A stretch of DNA of 64,000 bases, from contig PYVH01000004.1 of the NCBI GenBank assembly GCA_003030785.1, positions 1-64,000 of the forward strand, written 5' to 3'. A program made the translations under genes and the position numbers. The DNA is from Marinobacter sp. B9-2. GTDB lineage: Bacteria > Pseudomonadota > Gammaproteobacteria > Pseudomonadales > Oleiphilaceae. Shown in pieces: positions 34,948 through 44,013 of the stretch. The notes beneath the pieces were generated by a model. The model had not been told where the DNA came from and made no database searches. It saw nothing but the letters and a program-made list of their open reading frames with translations. Numbering within the stretch: the stretch's first letter is position 1; every line of letters starts with the position of its first letter.

Positions 34948-35010
34948 ATCAGTCATTCGAAATGAATCAGCGTGAATAGTTCTTGGAGAATACCTGCTGC
35001 TTCCGCGGCT

Positions 35011-35031
35011 ATCTTTTTACTAAATGATCAA
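35011..35031 (-). promoter_or_regulatory. DmpR/XylR-like upstream activating sequence, dmp operon
   Basis: The minus strand begins TTGATCATTT and continues AGTAAAAAGAT. The first ten bases are identical to the element at 36992 before the second sigma54 operon, and both resemble the TTGATCA-type enhancers of DmpR/XylR. Centre about 150 bp upstream of the predicted start site, the normal enhancer distance. Confidence 0.75.
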
Positions 35032-35089
35032 TTTCCCCCGCCCGAATAACCAAATGCTGAGACGCTCTGATCTCGCCCTGCTGCAAGCA

Positions 35090-35112
35090 GTTTTTTATCA
35101 TTTGGTTGATTT
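35090..35112 (-). promoter_or_regulatory. Possible second DmpR-type site, near dmpR
   Basis: The minus strand contains ATCAACCAAATGATAAAAAA; the TGATAAAAA half matches the element at 36992. It is about 230 bp from the dmp start site but within 120 bp of the dmpR start, so it may serve either gene. Confidence 0.45.
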
Positions 35113-35183
35113 GTGACATCGATCAGGTATTAACTATTTAAGCGAAATGCCAACAGGCTCTCCGAAAAGAGCAGTCCCCGCCG

Positions 35184-35195
35184 ACAACAACAAAA
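35184..35195 (+). promoter_or_regulatory. ACAACAACAAAA leader motif before dmpR
   Basis: Located directly against the AGGGG ribosome site of dmpR. In Pseudomonas, mRNAs for this class of activator are known targets of Hfq/Crc translational repression at AANAANAA tracts. Confidence 0.55.
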
Positions 35196-35207
35196 GGGGT
35201 GAACACC

Positions 35208-36911
35208 ATGGCTGCAAGCTACAAGCCACAGCTGAGTTATTCAGACTTCAGGGATCTCAAGGACCAGATCCAGTTTCAATCCACGGAGGGCAAAATCTGG
35301 TTTGGCGAACAGCGTATGCTGTTGATGAATCTCAGTTCTTTGGCAGCATTCCGTCGCGAGATCGTTAATAGCATGGGCATTGAGAGAGCCAAGGGATTCT
35401 TCCTAAGGCTTGGCTATCTCTCTGGGCTCAAGGATGCTGAGCTGGCCCGCAAGCTGAGGCCTCATTGCAGTGAGCTGGATATTTTTCTGGCCGGTCCGCA
35501 ACTTCACTCGCTGAAGGGTATGGTGAAAGTCGTTCCCCTGGAGATCGATCTGGACCAGGAAACCGGAGATTTTTACGGACGCCTTGAATGGATCGACTCC
35601 TGGGAAGTGGAGATCTGCAAGACCGAGCTGGGTCTTATGAAAGAACCGGCCTGCTGGGTACTGCTGGGGTATGCCTGCGCCTATACCTCATCGTTCATGG
35701 GCCGGGAAATCATCTTCCGGGAAGTCAGCTGCCGGGGCTGTGGCGATGAAAAATGCATGATCGAGGGTAAACCTGCGGAGCAATGGAAGGACGGGAAAGA
35801 GTTCTCCCGCTACTTCAAAGCGGATCCGATCATCGAAGAGCTTTACGATCTTCAGGCACAATTAAACTCCTTGCGAAGCTCCTTTCAGCGGCAAGAAGGC
35901 CAGTATTACGGCATTGGCCAGTCCGCATCCTATAACAAGGTGTGCCGGATGATTGACAAGGCCGCACAGGGAAAGGTGTCGGTACTTCTCCTGGGCGAGA
36001 CAGGCGTCGGCAAGGAAGTAATAGCTCGCAGCGTCCATTTGCGAAGCGCAAGGGCTGATGGGCCCTTCATCGCCGTGAATTGCGCGGCCATTCCGCCGGA
36101 TCTGATTGAGGCGGAACTTTTCGGCGTTGAAAAAGGCGCCTACACGGGTGCGAACCAGTCGAGAGAAGGGCGTTTCGAACGCGCCAACGGTGGAACCATC
36201 TTTCTGGACGAGGTTGTGGAGCTCACTCCCCGAGCCCAGGCCACCCTGCTCAGAGTATTACAGGAAAGTGAACTTGAAAGAGTGGGCGACAATCGCACCC
36301 GAAAGGTCAACGTTCGAGTGATCGCCGCCACCAACGAGAGCCTTGAACAGGCGGTCGAGGACGGCCGTTTCAGAGCCGACCTGTTTTATCGCCTGAACGT
36401 TTTCCCGGTAAAAATCCCACCGTTGCGGGAACGACTTGAAGATTTGCCTTTGCTGGCTGGCCACTTCCTGGAGAAGTTCCACGCCCAGTATGAAAAACGC
36501 ACTCTGGGGTTATCGGACAAAGCCCTGGCGCTGTGCATGAACTATCAGTGGCCGGGCAATATACGGGAGCTTGAGAATGTCATCGAGCGCGGTGTCATCC
36601 TAACTGACAACAACGAATCCATCAGTCAGGATGCCCTGTTCGTCTCGCCTCCTCCATCGGAGCCAATGCCCATAGAACGAATCGATGCAGACGGTAATGT
36701 CTGCGTCGGCCAGGCTGCCGGCAAGGAGGAAAGCTGGTCTGATCATATCATCAACAGCGGAATCAGCCTGGAGGAAGTGGAAGAAACGCTGATGCGGCAG
36801 GCCATGGAACAGGCGAATCAGAATGTCTCAGGGGCTGCTCGAATTCTGGGGCTGACCCGTCCCGCTCTCGCCTATCGCCTTAAAAAAACTGGCATTCTCG
36901 ATGAAAGCTGA
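35208..36911 (+). CDS. dmpR: Phenol-responsive sigma54-dependent transcriptional activator
   Basis: 567 residues from ATG 35208 (AGGGG site 7 bases upstream); DmpR of Pseudomonas CF600 is 563. Residues about 10-210 form the XylR_N/V4R effector domain, with the Cys-containing [13 protein letters not shown] segment that binds zinc next to the phenol pocket. A short linker precedes the AAA+ domain: Walker A GETGVGKE (near 263), the sigma54-contact loop as GAYTGA (near 310), and Walker B TIFLDEV. A Fis-type helix-turn-helix ends the chain ([18 protein letters not shown]). Phenols relieve repression by the sensor domain and allow ATP-driven open complex formation. The gene lies between two operons that each have a sigma54 promoter and a like enhancer site. 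Confidence 0.95.
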   Translation: MAASYKPQLSYSDFRDLKDQIQFQSTEGKIWFGEQRMLLMNLSSLAAFRREIVNSMGIERAKGFFLRLGYLSGLKDAELARKLRPHCSELDIFLAGPQLHSLKGMVKVVPLEIDLDQETGDFYGRLEWIDSWEVEICKTELGLMKEPACWVLLGYACAYTSSFMGREIIFREVSCRGCGDEKCMIEGKPAEQWKDGKEFSRYFKADPIIEELYDLQAQLNSLRSSFQRQEGQYYGIGQSASYNKVCRMIDKAAQGKVSVLLLGETGVGKEVIARSVHLRSARADGPFIAVNCAAIPPDLIEAELFGVEKGAYTGANQSREGRFERANGGTIFLDEVVELTPRAQATLLRVLQESELERVGDNRTRKVNVRVIAATNESLEQAVEDGRFRADLFYRLNVFPVKIPPLRERLEDLPLLAGHFLEKFHAQYEKRTLGLSDKALALCMNYQWPGNIRELENVIERGVILTDNNESISQDALFVSPPPSEPMPIERIDADGNVCVGQAAGKEESWSDHIINSGISLEEVEETLMRQAMEQANQNVSGAARILGLTRPALAYRLKKTGILDES

Positions 36912-36991
36912 TTCTTCAAAGAGTATCTGCGACATGGAAGTTGCACCTCCTTCACACCGACTATGACGAAATGGACAACCCAGCCCAGCGC

Positions 36992-37013
36992 TTGATCATT
37001 TGATAAAAATCAA
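36992..37013 (+). promoter_or_regulatory. DmpR/XylR-like upstream activating sequence, second operon
   Basis: Begins TTGATCATTT and continues GATAAAAATCAA, an imperfect palindrome with TTGAT/ATCAA ends. Its first half equals the dmp operon element. Centre about 130 bp before the predicted start of the operon at 37171. Confidence 0.75.
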
Positions 37014-37017
37014 CGCT

Positions 37018-37042
37018 GTGATCCCACGTTATCGAAAATCAA
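37018..37042 (+). promoter_or_regulatory. Possible second enhancer half-site pair
   Basis: GTGATCC ... AAAATCAA repeats the ends of the element at 36992 with its centre 28 bp further on, close to the separation of the paired DmpR sites at the Pseudomonas Po promoter. Weaker match, so tentative. Confidence 0.45.
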
Positions 37043-37106
37043 AACCTGCCAAGCACAAATCATTTTTAATTTTATTTTCAAAAGCTTAGATCGTTTAAAT
37101 CCGTTC

Positions 37107-37122
37107 TGGCACAGCCGTTGCT
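37107..37122 (+). promoter_or_regulatory. Sigma54 (-24/-12) promoter of the lipoprotein/RND/DUF1302/DUF1329 operon
   Basis: TGGCAC-AGCCG-TTGCT, the same -24 and -12 hexamer/pentamer as the dmp promoter. Start expected near 37133. An A/T-rich stretch at 37060-37085 between enhancer and promoter is a plausible IHF bend region. Confidence 0.9.
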
Positions 37123-37145
37123 GAACCACCGTCAGTCGCTTTTCC

Positions 37146-37156
37146 ACAAAAACAAA
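37146..37156 (+). promoter_or_regulatory. ACAAAAACAAA leader motif before the lipoprotein gene
   Basis: The leader CCACAAAAACAAAGACGGTG parallels the dmpL and dmpO leaders (CCACAAAAACAAC...GGT), tying this operon to the same post-transcriptional control. Confidence 0.5.
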
Positions 37157-37170
37157 GACGGTGACATAAC

Positions 37171-38169
37171 ATGCCATACCCCATGGAATATCCTCGCGGC
37201 AAAGTTCCAGTCACGCTCGCTCTTGCGAGTGCGTCCGCGCTGCTGACCGGTTGCGAGGCGCCGCTGAATCTTGAAGCGGTACGACAACAGTCCCAGCAAG
37301 CCATTCAGCGAACCGATTTTTTCCAGTCCGTCGCCCGGAACGATCAAATTGTCGCCATCGCCGGCAACAACGGCGCGTTGCTTGTGAGCGAGAACGGCGG
37401 TTCGGACTGGCAACGGGTCCCGGTGCAAACCACCGAGAGTTTTCTTTCCCTTGATGCCTGCCCGGACGGCAGTTTCATCGCCCTGACCTTCAACAATCAG
37501 CTCTGGCACGGGAACCCTGCCGGTACCCAGTGGACTGCCCATGAGCTTCCGAGCCAGGAGCAGATGATGACCGCCGATTGCGCGCCCGACGGCACCTGGT
37601 GGGCGGGCGGCAGTTTCACCACGCTGCAGAGCTCATCGGATCAGGGTACGACCTGGCAGGAAACTTCCCTGAATGAGGACGCCATTCTGACCAACCTCCA
37701 GTTCCTCGATCCGGAAACGGCACTTGCGACCGGAGAATATGGCCTGGTTCTGAAAACCCTGGATGGTGGCGAGACCTGGGATTACGCCGGCTATCTACCG
37801 GACGAATTCTATCCCCATGCAGCTTACTTCGAATCAGCAGACGAAGGCTGGGTTGGTGGCCTGAACGGTTTTATCTACCACACCACCGACGGCGGAGAAA
37901 CCTGGGACCGCCAGCCTACCGACACCAGCATGCCGGTGTTTGGCTTCGTCAAGGCCGGCAATGCCCTGTTTGCCCTGGGTGATAACGCCACGGTTCTGGC
38001 GTTGTCCGGAGGCAGCTGGACAGGTCTTGAAACACCCAACCAGCCCCTTTACCTGCGCGACGGCGTGGTTCTCGCAGACAACCAGCTCCTGGTAGCCGGA
38101 GGCCGCGGTCTGCTCCTTCAACTCGACATTCCCGTGGCCTCAGTGGCCAGCAACAACCGAGGTAACTGA
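37171..38169 (+). CDS. BNR/YCF48-like beta-propeller lipoprotein
   Basis: 332 residues. The signal sequence ends in the lipobox LLTGC, with C28 as the lipidated residue, so it should be membrane-anchored on the periplasmic side. The mature chain contains repeated Asp-box motifs (SENGGSDW, SSDQGTTW, TLDGGETW, TTDGGETW) of a six- or seven-bladed propeller similar to the YCF48/HCF136 photosystem assembly family. Such proteins recur next to MMPL/DUF1302/DUF1329 genes in hydrocarbon and sterol degraders. First gene of an operon with a sigma54 promoter; 2 bases separate it from the RND gene. Probably an assembly or docking factor for the transporter; inference. Confidence 0.8.
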   Translation: MPYPMEYPRGKVPVTLALASASALLTGCEAPLNLEAVRQQSQQAIQRTDFFQSVARNDQIVAIAGNNGALLVSENGGSDWQRVPVQTTESFLSLDACPDGSFIALTFNNQLWHGNPAGTQWTAHELPSQEQMMTADCAPDGTWWAGGSFTTLQSSSDQGTTWQETSLNEDAILTNLQFLDPETALATGEYGLVLKTLDGGETWDYAGYLPDEFYPHAAYFESADEGWVGGLNGFIYHTTDGGETWDRQPTDTSMPVFGFVKAGNALFALGDNATVLALSGGSWTGLETPNQPLYLRDGVVLADNQLLVAGGRGLLLQLDIPVASVASNNRGN

Positions 38170-38171
38170 TC

Positions 38172-40637
38172 ATGGCCGGACTGCACAGATTCACGCACTT
38201 CCTGCACCAGCTGGAACTCTGGATTTTCAGGAATCCTCGGAAGGTCCTGTCGCTGATCGCCATCCTGACGCTGTTTTTCGCGCTACGGATTCCGGGGCTA
38301 AAAATCTTCACGGACTTCGCCGATCTGTTGCCCCAGCAGCATCCTTACATCGAGCTGCACAACAGCATCAAGGACGATTTTGGCGGCGCCAACGTTCTGG
38401 TGGTCGGTGTTGAATTCGCCGAAGGCGACATCTTTTCCAATGAGAACCTGGCAACCATCGACCGGGTAACACAGGCGGTCGATAACCTGCCCGGCGTGAA
38501 CCACAACCTGGTTGCGAGCGTTACGCACCGCAATTCCCGGGAGATCTGGCTGACTGAAGTAGGCAGCATTAACTCCGAGCCCTACTACGACTCCACCCGA
38601 GGCGAGTATTCCGAACAGGCCCTGAGTGAAATGAAGGCTGCAGTGGCCGCAAACCCAAGAGTCTATGGGCCTCTGGTGTCTCCGGATTTCAGAATGGCTC
38701 TAGTCAAAGCACAATTGATCGAAGGCAAGCTCGACTACGAGAAGACATTCGCGCAACTGCAGCAGCTCCGCGAGCAGGAGGCCGGTGACGACGTCACCAT
38801 CTACGCCACAGGCCAGCCCGTACTTGTTGGCTGGGCCTACACCTACATGGACCAGATTCTGCAGATCTTCATCTTCACCGTTCTGGCCATGCTGGCACTG
38901 CTGGTTTTCCATTTCCGCAAAGCCTATGGGGTGCTGATTCCCCTGGGCGGCGTTCTGATCTCCACGATCTGGGGCCTTGGGATCATCAGCCTGCTCGGGT
39001 ACAACCTGGACCCGCTCGGGCTGGTCATCCCCTTTTTGATTGCTGCCCGGGCCATGAGCCACGGTGTTCAGCTGGTAGAACGTTATTACGCAGAAACCCG
39101 CGAGCTGGGCGAGGGCCCAAAGGCCGCCAAGGCTACCTTTGACAGCCTGTTCCGCCCCGGCTCCCTGGGCGTGGTGTCTGACGCCATCGGCCTGTCACTG
39201 ATCGCCATTGGCTCGATTCCCCTGAACACCCACCTGGGGATCTATGCCTCTCTCTGGGCCATCACCGTTGTCTTCACGGTTCTGATCGGTGTTCCCCTGC
39301 TGCTTTCGATCCTGCCCACACCAAAGAATGCCGAGATGCGCGAGACCGCCCTGCGCTATATCGGCAGCAGCTGCTCACGAACCGTGACTCGCCCCGGACG
39401 GGCAAAAATTGTACTGGCAGCGGCGGCAGTCTTGATGGGTGCCGGCGTCCTTGCGGCGTCCAACGTCCAGATCGGCGACTCCGAACCCGGTTCTCCGATC
39501 CTGTACCCGGACCACGATTACAACATCTCCTCCCGCGTGGTGAATGACCGCTTCCCCGGTTCCGAGGAGCTGTATGTGATCGCCGAAACCGACGAGAAAG
39601 GCGGCCTCAAGCGGCCGGAAGTCCTCAAGGCACTGTCAGATTTCCAGGCCCACATGCTCACCGATCCCGGTGTTGGCGGATCCAAGGGTCTGCCCGACCT
39701 GGTAAAGCAGGTAAACCGGCTGATGCATAACGACGATCCACGCTGGTATCAGATTCCCCACGATCAGCGCTATGTGGGCGGCCTGATGTTTACCTACATG
39801 GCCTCAAGCCCGATTCCCGGCGCCCTGGATGAGTTCAATGACACCGACGACCGTGTCGCCAATCTGGTGTTCTTCTACAAGGACCGCCAGGGCGAAACCA
39901 TCCGCCGGGCCATTCACATGGCCAAGGAATGGATCGCCGAAAACGGTGACAGCGTCGAGGGACTGACCATCCGGCTGGCCGGCGGAACGCTCGGCGTTGC
40001 CGCAGCCATGAACGAATCGGCGTTCGACACCAACATGATCGTGCTGCCGCTAGTGTTCCTGCTCATTTTCGCCTTCGTGATGCTGTTTTATACCTCCTGG
40101 CACGCCGGCCTGATGATGCTGTTGGCAATGCTGTTCGCCACCACCCTGACCTATGCCTACATGGGCCTGTACGGACTCAGTATCGACATCAATACCGTGC
40201 CCGTGATTGCTGTCGGCATAGGCGTCGGCATTGATTACTCCATCTACATGATGGATCGCATACGCGAGGAGATGGCCAAGTGTGGCGAGCTGCGCGAAGC
40301 GGTACGCCGGGCCATCGCCACTACCGGCATGGCCATCAGTTTCACCGCGCTCACCCTGATGGCCGGCATCATCATGTGGGTAATTTTCTCTGACCTGCGC
40401 TTCCAGTCCGACGCCGCCATGCTGCTGTGCGTGATGATCGTGATCAACGGCATCGCCGCCATGCTGCTGGTGCCCTCTTGGGTGCTGGTGTTCAAACCCC
40501 GCTTCATTACCAACGTCTACGCAGACGAAGACGGCATTCTCCATGCCGACCGTCAACGTCCCGAACCGACTCCATCACCGGCCAGCAACCGTCAGGACGG
40601 TGAAGGATACGTAGCCGGAGCAACGTCCCGGGCCTGA
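38172..40637 (+). CDS. MMPL/RND superfamily transporter
   Basis: 821 residues with twelve predicted membrane helices: one near 25-45, five in about 225-400, one near 410-430 and five in about 615-780. Two large periplasmic loops (about 45-220 and 430-610) give the duplicated RND layout. DFADLLPQQHP after helix 1 and the GVGIDYSIYMMDRI motif near the end are typical of MMPL-type (hydrophobe or hopanoid-like) exporters. No membrane-fusion protein is encoded, so this belongs to the group working with lipid or hydrophobic substrates rather than AcrB-type drug efflux. Co-operon with DUF1302 and DUF1329 suggests movement of hydrophobic compounds across the envelope. Confidence 0.88.
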   Translation: MAGLHRFTHFLHQLELWIFRNPRKVLSLIAILTLFFALRIPGLKIFTDFADLLPQQHPYIELHNSIKDDFGGANVLVVGVEFAEGDIFSNENLATIDRVTQAVDNLPGVNHNLVASVTHRNSREIWLTEVGSINSEPYYDSTRGEYSEQALSEMKAAVAANPRVYGPLVSPDFRMALVKAQLIEGKLDYEKTFAQLQQLREQEAGDDVTIYATGQPVLVGWAYTYMDQILQIFIFTVLAMLALLVFHFRKAYGVLIPLGGVLISTIWGLGIISLLGYNLDPLGLVIPFLIAARAMSHGVQLVERYYAETRELGEGPKAAKATFDSLFRPGSLGVVSDAIGLSLIAIGSIPLNTHLGIYASLWAITVVFTVLIGVPLLLSILPTPKNAEMRETALRYIGSSCSRTVTRPGRAKIVLAAAAVLMGAGVLAASNVQIGDSEPGSPILYPDHDYNISSRVVNDRFPGSEELYVIAETDEKGGLKRPEVLKALSDFQAHMLTDPGVGGSKGLPDLVKQVNRLMHNDDPRWYQIPHDQRYVGGLMFTYMASSPIPGALDEFNDTDDRVANLVFFYKDRQGETIRRAIHMAKEWIAENGDSVEGLTIRLAGGTLGVAAAMNESAFDTNMIVLPLVFLLIFAFVMLFYTSWHAGLMMLLAMLFATTLTYAYMGLYGLSIDINTVPVIAVGIGVGIDYSIYMMDRIREEMAKCGELREAVRRAIATTGMAISFTALTLMAGIIMWVIFSDLRFQSDAAMLLCVMIVINGIAAMLLVPSWVLVFKPRFITNVYADEDGILHADRQRPEPTPSPASNRQDGEGYVAGATSRA

Positions 40638-40678
40638 CCCGGGGCAAGCCTCCATAACAACCCAAACGAGGATCTGCC

Positions 40679-42595
40679 ATGCAAACAAAAATAAAAGGCC
40701 TGAGTCTGTGGTGCGCTGTATTCTCCAGCACCACTGCACTCACCCTGGCTGCGCTGCCCGGCACTGTTGCCGCGGAGGACACCAGGATCAATGGCTTCTA
40801 TGAGAACGCAACCTACGCACGTGACGGAGTGGGGCTCTCCAAATTCCGGAACACCATTCAGCTCGAGGGGGAAAAACGGATAGGGAACGTGGGCATTTTC
40901 AGCAATGTCTCCGTAAACGGCACGCTTCGCGGTACTTACGACGGTGTCTACGACCTCAATGATGACGAATACGGCAGTGAAGCCGGCGGGCCGATTCAGC
41001 TCCAGGACATTGCCCAGGGCTCGGTTCCCCACGGAGGCGGTATTGCGCCCACACCGCTCTTCGGTTTCGACATCAATGAGAACCCCAACGACGGCATGGT
41101 AGTTCTCGGCGAGCACCTGCATGATCAGGACAACGGCGTTGCTTTTGGCGTACCCGTACGTCCCTGTGACGTCGACAGCCGCGGCTGTATCGATGACTAC
41201 CTCGACAAGGACGAAGATGAGCTGCGTTTCCAGGAGTTCAATGACCGTCTGGATTTCATCCGGGAACTCTATGTTGATTTCGATCTTAACTTCGACAGTG
41301 GCAACGTACTCAGCACCCGTCTGGGTAAACAGCAGGTCATCTGGGGCCGCACCGATCTGTTCCGGGTCCTGGATGTGATCAACCCGGTGGACTATTCCCG
41401 CAACAACATCTACGACGAGCTGGAAGATATCCGGATTCCCATGTGGATCCTGAAAACGGACTACCGTATGGGCCCGACGGAAGTGTTCGAAGGCTTTGCC
41501 TTTGACGACCTGAACTTCCAGGTGGTGTGGAACTTCGACGAGTTCCGTCCCCACGACATCGGCCAGTGCGGCCAGCCCAACGTGATCCTAGACGCCGGCT
41601 GTTTCTTCCGGGGCATGAACAACCTCTGGGAAAATGGCAGCACCGTGGCCAACTTTGCAGGCGCCACACCCGATGGTGGTCTGGCCACCGACTTCGGCCC
41701 CGGCCAGATCGGTATCCGCCGCGCCAATATGCCGAGCTGGAAGCTGTCCAATACCCAGCTGGGCCTGAAACTGGAAGGTGTCTATGGCGACCTGGGTTTC
41801 TCCCTGAACGCCCTGACCTACCGTTCCCAGTTGCCCTCGCTTCGTGGCGGCATTCCAGCCCAGAACCCGTTTGACGGTACAACAGACGTTTATCCGTCTC
41901 TGATCGCCTTTGATATCCACTTCCCGCGGGTCAACCTGGTGGGAGGCTCCCTAGACTACTACTCCCAAGGCATCGATACCGTGTTCCGGTTCGAGACCGC
42001 CTACACCTCTGGCGAGGAGTTCGCCAACACCCTGCGCGAGAGGCTCTACTCCGAGTCTGACGTGGCACGTTACGTTATTGGCGCAGACAAGAACGTGTTC
42101 ATTCCCTTCCTGAACGAAAACCAGTCGTTCCTGTTCTCCGGCCAGATTTTCGGCCAGCACATTCTTGATCATGAGCGTGAGCAGAGAACCTATGGTGAGG
42201 CCGGCATTCCGGACTGGGAGCACAACTGGATTGGCACCCTGCTGATTCAGGGCTTCTACATGAACAACCGTCTGATTCCGAAACTGATCACCGCCCACGA
42301 CTTCCGCGCCCAGGCCACCACACTGGCCCCGAGTGTCGACTGGATCGTGACGGACCGGTTCAAGGTCTCCGCCGGCGCCAACATCAAGGTGGGCGAAGGC
42401 GCCCGCAAGTTCGACGACTGCCGCTCGTGCAATCCCTGGGATCCGTTCACCCAGACGCCAGGTGTAGTCAATCACCAACCAGGCGAATCCGCCGGTCTGG
42501 GCAGCTTTGAGCCGCTCGGCCGCTTCAAGTCCGGGCCGATCGGCATGGCCCAGGAAGAAGACGAAGTCCAGCTGACCGTTCGCTACAGCTTCTGA
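40679..42595 (+). CDS. DUF1302 family outer-membrane protein
   Basis: 638 residues with an amino-terminal signal peptide cleaved about residue 33 (GTVAAED). The rest is rich in aromatic-ended amphipathic strands and finishes in a terminal Phe (VRYSF), the mark of an outer-membrane beta-barrel. NVLSTRLGKQQVIWGRTDLF is a conserved DUF1302 block. Family members accompany degradation of alkanes, sterols and other hydrophobic carbon sources and are thought to be porins or channels, but none has a firmly assigned substrate. The codons after the ATG (CAAACAAAAATAAAAGG) are again A-rich. Confidence 0.85.
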   Translation: MQTKIKGLSLWCAVFSSTTALTLAALPGTVAAEDTRINGFYENATYARDGVGLSKFRNTIQLEGEKRIGNVGIFSNVSVNGTLRGTYDGVYDLNDDEYGSEAGGPIQLQDIAQGSVPHGGGIAPTPLFGFDINENPNDGMVVLGEHLHDQDNGVAFGVPVRPCDVDSRGCIDDYLDKDEDELRFQEFNDRLDFIRELYVDFDLNFDSGNVLSTRLGKQQVIWGRTDLFRVLDVINPVDYSRNNIYDELEDIRIPMWILKTDYRMGPTEVFEGFAFDDLNFQVVWNFDEFRPHDIGQCGQPNVILDAGCFFRGMNNLWENGSTVANFAGATPDGGLATDFGPGQIGIRRANMPSWKLSNTQLGLKLEGVYGDLGFSLNALTYRSQLPSLRGGIPAQNPFDGTTDVYPSLIAFDIHFPRVNLVGGSLDYYSQGIDTVFRFETAYTSGEEFANTLRERLYSESDVARYVIGADKNVFIPFLNENQSFLFSGQIFGQHILDHEREQRTYGEAGIPDWEHNWIGTLLIQGFYMNNRLIPKLITAHDFRAQATTLAPSVDWIVTDRFKVSAGANIKVGEGARKFDDCRSCNPWDPFTQTPGVVNHQPGESAGLGSFEPLGRFKSGPIGMAQEEDEVQLTVRYSF

Positions 42596-42610
42596 TCACG
42601 AGGTACCATC

Positions 42611-43939
42611 ATGAGAAACAGAACAATGAACACCTTCAAACGCACACTGCTCGCGGGCTGCACCGTGAGCTTCCTAGCCACCACCGCGTTCGCGGACGAG
42701 GCGGTGATTACCGAGTCTTTTTATCCCTACAAGACCGAAACTCCAAGCTTCGAAGGTCTTGAGCCGGGCATGGTCATCAACCAGACCAATGTCGCCCAAT
42801 TCAAGGACATTATCGATCCGGCCTTCTACGGCTTTATCGAACAGGGCTGGACCACCATCGTTGTAGGCGAAACCACCTCATTCGACCTGCACCCGAGCTA
42901 CGTGGAGGCTACCCGGGTGGCCATGGATCAGGTAACCCTCGGTGATCAGGTGGGTGAGATTAACGGCTGGCAGGCCGGCCGGCCCTTCCCGGAAGAGCCG
43001 AGTGCCGAAGATCCTCGTGCCGGTGAGAAGCTCGCCTGGAACTACAAGTACGGCTACAACTGGGGCGACAGCGCCGCTATCTCGCCGTTCTACTGGAAGT
43101 ACCGTGACATGAATTCGGGCGACGTGGAGCGGACCATCAAGTTCAACTTCCACTTCCTCAACTACAAGGGTCGGGTGAACCAGGAACCCACGCCGGAAAT
43201 CACTCCGAACCCCTCCGACCTGTTCCGGGCCATCTACGTGCAGGTGCTGGACCCTGCCGATGTGCGCGACACCCAGCTGCTGATCCATCGTGCCGCAGAC
43301 GACCTGAAGCGTGACAACAGCTGGCTTTATCTGGGTTTCCAGCGCCGGGTACGTCGTCTGGCCACCGGCCAGGTTACCGATGCGTTCCTGGGCTCCGACC
43401 TGATGATTGAGGACTTTGAAGGCTACAACGGCCGTATTTCAGACATGAACTGGACCTATAAGGGCACCCGCTACATGCTGATGCCGTTCTACAACCACAA
43501 CGAACTGAAGCTGGATAACGAAACCCACAGTGACAGCGACGGTTACCAGGTAGTTGCCTTCAGTGGCCAGGGCGGATGCTTCCCGGATATCACCTGGCAG
43601 CTTCGCAAGGTCTATGAGGTCGAGTCTGTGCCGGTCGATGAGAGCCATCCGCTGTCCAAGCGCGTGCACTTCATGGACGCGCAGACCTTCACCATTCCCC
43701 GCACCGTGTCTTATGACCGTAAAGGCAGCCTCTGGAAGACCTTCACCATTGGTCAGGCCCATCCGGACTATCACCTGGCCAAGAACAAGGGCACGGGTGT
43801 TTCCATCGACGACAGCTTCAGCATGATCGACGTGCAGGCCAGCCACTGCACCACCGGCCAGTTCAAGGGCCAGGTGGATCCTGAAATGTCGCCGCCCAAT
43901 ATGTTCAACGTTCAGTACCTGCGCGCCACGGGCAGTTAA
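42611..43939 (+). CDS. DUF1329 family periplasmic protein (LolB-like fold)
   Basis: 442 residues with a signal peptide (about 1-29, cleaved after AFA). The body contains DUF1329 blocks such as NYKGRVNQEPTPEITPNPS, YLGFQRRVRRL and MNWTYKGTRYMLMPFYN. The fold is related to the lipoprotein-carrier proteins LolA/LolB, which bind acyl chains in a half-barrel. It follows the DUF1302 gene by 15 bases, the usual pairing, and is followed by a strong terminator. It may carry a hydrophobic ligand between RND transporter and outer-membrane barrel; inference. Confidence 0.85.
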   Translation: MRNRTMNTFKRTLLAGCTVSFLATTAFADEAVITESFYPYKTETPSFEGLEPGMVINQTNVAQFKDIIDPAFYGFIEQGWTTIVVGETTSFDLHPSYVEATRVAMDQVTLGDQVGEINGWQAGRPFPEEPSAEDPRAGEKLAWNYKYGYNWGDSAAISPFYWKYRDMNSGDVERTIKFNFHFLNYKGRVNQEPTPEITPNPSDLFRAIYVQVLDPADVRDTQLLIHRAADDLKRDNSWLYLGFQRRVRRLATGQVTDAFLGSDLMIEDFEGYNGRISDMNWTYKGTRYMLMPFYNHNELKLDNETHSDSDGYQVVAFSGQGGCFPDITWQLRKVYEVESVPVDESHPLSKRVHFMDAQTFTIPRTVSYDRKGSLWKTFTIGQAHPDYHLAKNKGTGVSIDDSFSMIDVQASHCTTGQFKGQVDPEMSPPNMFNVQYLRATGS

Positions 43940-43965
43940 CCGGGCATCATTGTTGCTCCTCTTTC

Positions 43966-43992
43966 GGGCCCGCTTAGGCGGGCCCCTTTTTT
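43966..43992 (+). terminator. Rho-independent terminator of the sigma54 envelope operon
   Basis: GGGCCCGC, a 4-base loop, the exact complement GCGGGCCC, then C and six T. Ends the operon after DUF1329. Confidence 0.93.
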
Positions 43993-44013
43993 GGACTATG
44001 GAGGATATCGAAC

